The notes under the pieces: model-generated
What the model was told of the DNA's origin: nothing
What the model saw: the letters and a program-made list of their open reading frames with translations, nothing else
The model's database searches: none
Assembly (NCBI RefSeq): GCF_900107305.1
Contig: NZ_FNPL01000014.1
Location: 51,055-115,054, forward strand
Direction of reading: 5' to 3'
Length of the DNA stretch: 64,000 nucleotides
Source: Thermoactinomyces sp. DSM 45892
Lineage (GTDB): Bacteria; Bacillota; Bacilli; Thermoactinomycetales; Thermoactinomycetaceae
Translations under genes and position numbers: made by a program
Shown here: in pieces, positions 61,461-64,000 of the stretch
Numbering within the stretch: the first letter of the stretch is position 1
Layout of the letters: every line of letters starts with the position of its first letter

Positions 61461-61964
61461 TTAATAGATGATATGAAAAAATTCATACCTCGTTTTAGGA
61501 GTCCAGCCTGGTGAATCCAGATATCGCCATGGCCTAAAGGCACTTGGATATGTTTGTGCATGTACAAGTGGTTCTCCATTTTCATCGAAGCCGGTCACGA
61601 TCGTATTATGGTTCCATTTCCCATCGCCTTCCCAATCGTAGCAAATGACGTCCCCTAACTGGAGCTGCCCTGCCCCTTTCCTCACTTGAACGCGTTTATT
61701 CTCTTTTAGGTACCAATATAAACTGTGAGCTACTGCCCAACTATCACTCCAACGATCATTTTTCCCCCCTTTATGCATGTACCACCAACCTTTTAGTGGA
61801 TCTCCCTGACCCTCCATCGGAAAATGACCTGCATACAAACACTGCGAGATAAAATTGGTACAGTTATCCGAAAACACTAGGTATGCAGGATTATTATGAT
61901 TCCAATGTTGTTTCGCATAGGCTACTGCTTGTTCACGTACATACGTCGACACTTCCATTGGCAT
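61461..61964 (-). CDS. Amidase-fold protein (CHAP/NlpC-like Amidase_6 family)
   Basis: The 167-residue protein has the putative-amidase signature: SDNCTNFISQCLYAGHFPME (catalytic Cys with Asn), WSDSWAVAHSLYWYL, LGDVICYDWEGDGKWNHNTI (catalytic His) and HAQTYP. Many relatives are secreted; here no signal peptide is seen with ATG 61964. That start follows GAGGGGAG and six T residues. The ribosome site lies inside a hairpin arm (61971-62003), so translation may be controlled. Confidence 0.8.
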   Translation of the reverse strand: MPMEVSTYVREQAVAYAKQHWNHNNPAYLVFSDNCTNFISQCLYAGHFPMEGQGDPLKGWWYMHKGGKNDRWSDSWAVAHSLYWYLKENKRVQVRKGAGQLQLGDVICYDWEGDGKWNHNTIVTGFDENGEPLVHAQTYPSAFRPWRYLDSPGWTPKTRYEFFHIIY

Positions 61965-61970
61965 AAAAAA

Positions 61971-62003
61971 CTCCCCTCTCTCAGAAACAGAGTATGAGGG
62001 GAG
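61971..62003 (-). terminator. Terminator-like hairpin carrying a ribosome site
   Basis: CTCCCCTC pairs with GAGGGGAG, plus an inner CTC/GAG, and is followed by TTTTTT then ATG. It ends the ogt transcript, yet its 3' arm is the Shine-Dalgarno of the amidase-fold gene. Confidence 0.75.
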
Positions 62004-62042
62004 AAAAGAAAAAAGCACGCTTCTATATTGATTTTCAAAAGA

Positions 62043-62576
62043 TTAATCTTTATATTCGCTAAATCCTTCTAATTGTAACAGGTTTTTTTTGATTTCCAAG
62101 CCTCCACCGTAGCCAACAAGAGATCCGTTAGCACCAATAACTCGATGGCAAGGCACAACAATGGAAATCGGGTTTTTATTATTTGCTCCACCTACTGCCC
62201 GAACTGCTTTCGGAACTCCAATCGCCTCTGCAACTTGTTTGTAAGAAGCGACAGTCCCGTATGGAATTCGGCATAACTGCCGATATACGAGCTGTTGAAA
62301 GGGAGTACCTGTGAAATCTAGGGGCAAATCAAATTCTTTACGTTTCCGATCAAAATACTCTAGCAATTGGGTCAGGGCTGGCGCACATGCTTGTTCATTT
62401 TGTTCGAAATGAGTAGAACGAGCTTGCTTACTCGCCCAAATCCGCAAACCGAAAATAGGATCCTCTTTCTTCGGAAAGTCAAGATAACAAAGCCCCTGCT
62501 GAGACACCGCCACAGTCATAACACCCACTTGAGATTTCAATGTACTCCAAGCGATAATGGGCTGGCACTGGTTCAC
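62043..62576 (-). CDS. ogt: Methylated-DNA-protein-cysteine S-methyltransferase
   Basis: The 177-residue protein has the Ogt/AdaB active site IVVPCHRVIGANGSLVGYGG, with PCHR holding the methyl-accepting Cys, and the DNA-binding HTH GTVASYKQVAEAIGVPKAVR. It repairs O6-methylguanine by suicide transfer. GTG 62576 is the start, with GGAGG 8 bases upstream; the upstream ATG at 62609 has no site. Confidence 0.95.
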   Translation of the reverse strand: MNQCQPIIAWSTLKSQVGVMTVAVSQQGLCYLDFPKKEDPIFGLRIWASKQARSTHFEQNEQACAPALTQLLEYFDRKRKEFDLPLDFTGTPFQQLVYRQLCRIPYGTVASYKQVAEAIGVPKAVRAVGGANNKNPISIVVPCHRVIGANGSLVGYGGGLEIKKNLLQLEGFSEYKD

Positions 62577-62669
62577 AAGTAGATCCTCCTTTTGATCATA
62601 CCAATACAATTCATACTACGATCATACCTCTTTCTGCACAGTAGGTGAGCATGTAATGATTGTCAATTT

Positions 62670-63851
62670 TTATAACGAATAGTCATGGTAATCTTCTTTG
62701 GTTTTTGGGGAGGTAGCTGATTTCTGAATTTGCTCTAAGCCGAAACGAATCTCACGGAGAACCTCTTCATCCTGTTCTTCATGAAATGCTTGATTTAATA
62801 TCTCTTCTGCCCCCGTACCACTGATTTTGCTCAAAGCCCATGCACTCATCCCACGGATAACAGGACGGGGGTCTTGTCTTAATAGATTTTTCAATAATGG
62901 AACAGCTGATTGGTCTTTAAAATGAGCAAGTGCAATAATCGCATTTCGTTGGATCGGCTTTTTTCCCCGCCATGAGCCAGACATATATCCATATTTCTCT
63001 TTAAACTCACGATTGCTCATGGTAAGAAGTGGTTGCAACAGAGGCTTCACCAACTCAGGATCAGGCTCAAATTCAGCGTGATGAGTAAAATTACGTTTTC
63101 GATTCTTAGGACAAACCGTTTGACACGTATCACATCCGTAGAGCCTGTTTCCTATCTTCTCACGATAAAACTCATCTATAAATCCTTTCGTTTGTGTGAG
63201 AAACGCAATACACTTGGTCGAGTCTAGTTGCCCTGGTTCTACTAGGGCCCCAGTAGGACAAACATCTAGACATAACGTACAATCACCACAACCATCTAAA
63301 ACCGATTCATCCGGAGGAAGATATAAGTCTGTGATCATCTCTCCCAGATAGATCCATGAACCAAATTCTTCGGTTAGAATCGAAGTATTTTTCGCACTCC
63401 AACCAATCCCAGCACGTTCTGCTACAGCCCGATCCGATAGAGCACCCGTATCTACCATCGATTGGATTCGAGCTGTAGGGACTAATTCGAGGAGATATGC
63501 CTCTAGTTGGGCCAGTTTATCCCGCAAGACATCATGATAATCTTGACCCCATGACGCCCTAGCAAAAATCCCCCGATACGCTCCTGGCTCAGAACGAGGG
63601 GGATTGCTCATCTTGGAGGGGTAGGCGATCGCAATGGCAATGATGGATTTTGCTTCTGGTAGTGTGAGTGTAGGAATCGTACGCAGATTCAGATCCGGTT
63701 CTTCAAAGCCAGATTCGTAACCTGATTCTCGATGTTGAACCAATTTTTGTTTCAGTTCAACAAAGGGATCTGCTGTCGTAAAGCCGATTTTGTCGATTCC
63801 GATCTCGTTTGCTTTTTCGATCAGTTTTTGTTTTAATTCCATTGCATTCAC
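62670..63851 (-). CDS. queG: Epoxyqueuosine reductase QueG
   Basis: The 393-residue cobalamin-dependent enzyme has an N-terminal QueG domain (YPSKMSNPPRSE, SMVDTGALSDRAVAERAGIG), a ferredoxin domain with two [4Fe-4S] motifs (CGDCTLCLDVCPTGAL and CDTCQTVCPKN), and C-terminal HEAT-like repeats (about 290-370). It reduces epoxyqueuosine to queuosine in tRNA. The C-terminal HEAT extension is common in Bacillales. The start may be GTG 63851 or ATG 63842; both have a G-rich site. Confidence 0.95.
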   Translation of the reverse strand: MNAMELKQKLIEKANEIGIDKIGFTTADPFVELKQKLVQHRESGYESGFEEPDLNLRTIPTLTLPEAKSIIAIAIAYPSKMSNPPRSEPGAYRGIFARASWGQDYHDVLRDKLAQLEAYLLELVPTARIQSMVDTGALSDRAVAERAGIGWSAKNTSILTEEFGSWIYLGEMITDLYLPPDESVLDGCGDCTLCLDVCPTGALVEPGQLDSTKCIAFLTQTKGFIDEFYREKIGNRLYGCDTCQTVCPKNRKRNFTHHAEFEPDPELVKPLLQPLLTMSNREFKEKYGYMSGSWRGKKPIQRNAIIALAHFKDQSAVPLLKNLLRQDPRPVIRGMSAWALSKISGTGAEEILNQAFHEEQDEEVLREIRFGLEQIQKSATSPKTKEDYHDYSL

Positions 63852-63884
63852 CTAATCCACCTCCCTCTATAAATAACGAATATC

Positions 63885-64000
63885 TCACTTAATCTCTCTT
63901 TTTCTCAGTTTTTCAAAATGAAACAGATAGGCGGATAGAACTAAAAACACCAACTTTGTATATTTAAGGAATACATAAAGGCACATGAACAAGGATGTTA
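63885..64000 (-). CDS. Possible C-terminal end of a membrane protein (partial)
   Basis: An open frame from the right edge reads FLKYTKLVFLVLSAYLFHFE and ends KLRKREIK, one hydrophobic stretch then a basic tail. It is too short to name and may be chance. Confidence 0.25.
   Translation of the reverse strand, partial: TSLFMCLYVFLKYTKLVFLVLSAYLFHFEKLRKREIK

Noticed and set aside
1..64000. Insertion sequences, prophage or integrase attachment sites
   Set aside because: No transposase, integrase, phage structural gene or flanking direct repeats were seen.

Overview
This window is chromosomal DNA of a low-GC, endospore-forming Firmicute (Bacillales). The evidence is spoVR, prkA-yhbH, spo0M, the tail of a YheC/YheD-type spore-coat ATP-grasp gene, an HBsu-type HU gene, strong AGGAGG ribosome sites with several TTG/GTG starts, and a Mg2+-sensing M-box. 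The long decapeptide-repeat protein and overall gene content fit Thermoactinomycetaceae, Paenibacillaceae or Brevibacillus-like lineages. That placement is an inference only. No rRNA, tRNA, CRISPR array, prophage or complete insertion sequence was seen.

Layout. 0-5.3 kb: spore/cell-surface genes (YheC/D tail, GNAT, double NlpC/P60 hydrolase, 1082-residue repeat protein). 5.4-8.7 kb: spoVR, then a consensus promoter, M-box and terminator ahead of mgtE. 8.9-14.0 kb: a complete branched-chain amino-acid ABC importer (livJ-H-M-G-F). 14-20 kb: secreted GH5 endoglycoceramidase-like hydrolase, CNNM/HlyC-type membrane protein, glucokinase, HU, a small membrane protein and a Ser/Thr kinase. 20.0-23.0 kb: a compact cluster of stand-alone LuxR-type HTH, a Trp-rich cationic 71-residue peptide, ABC ATPase, permease and a 57-residue membrane protein, read here as a candidate leaderless-bacteriocin system. 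23.1-28.0 kb: SteT-like permease and a copper operon (copZ, copA, HVHP lipoprotein) behind two CsoR-like palindromes. 28-35 kb: orphan SbnA-like enzyme, PAP2 phosphatase, spo0M, VOC protein, an ABC exporter with a 29-residue membrane peptide, uppP and a GNAT remnant.

35.3-54.5 kb: the most unusual region, a 15-gene minus-strand biosynthetic cluster in two transcription blocks. The first block starts with a carrier protein fused to citrate synthase. It is followed by a stand-alone adenylation enzyme, a divergent aconitase, an unrecognised 482-residue protein, a D-2-hydroxyacid dehydrogenase, two ATP-grasp ligases, an MFS exporter, a flavin monooxygenase and a dipeptide-epimerase-type enolase. 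The second block encodes an EamA transporter, HAD phosphatase, amidohydrolase, formyltransferase and alpha/beta hydrolase. The logic suggests a carrier-bound acyl or aminoacyl unit condensed with a 2-oxo acid, isomerised and oxidised, then ligated into a small peptide-like product, tailored and exported.

54.6-64 kb: yhbH-prkA; a three-gene TetR regulon with four matching operators; then trmL, a secretion-less amidase-fold protein, ogt and queG. Most of these carry clear intrinsic terminators, so transcription units can be drawn with fair confidence.
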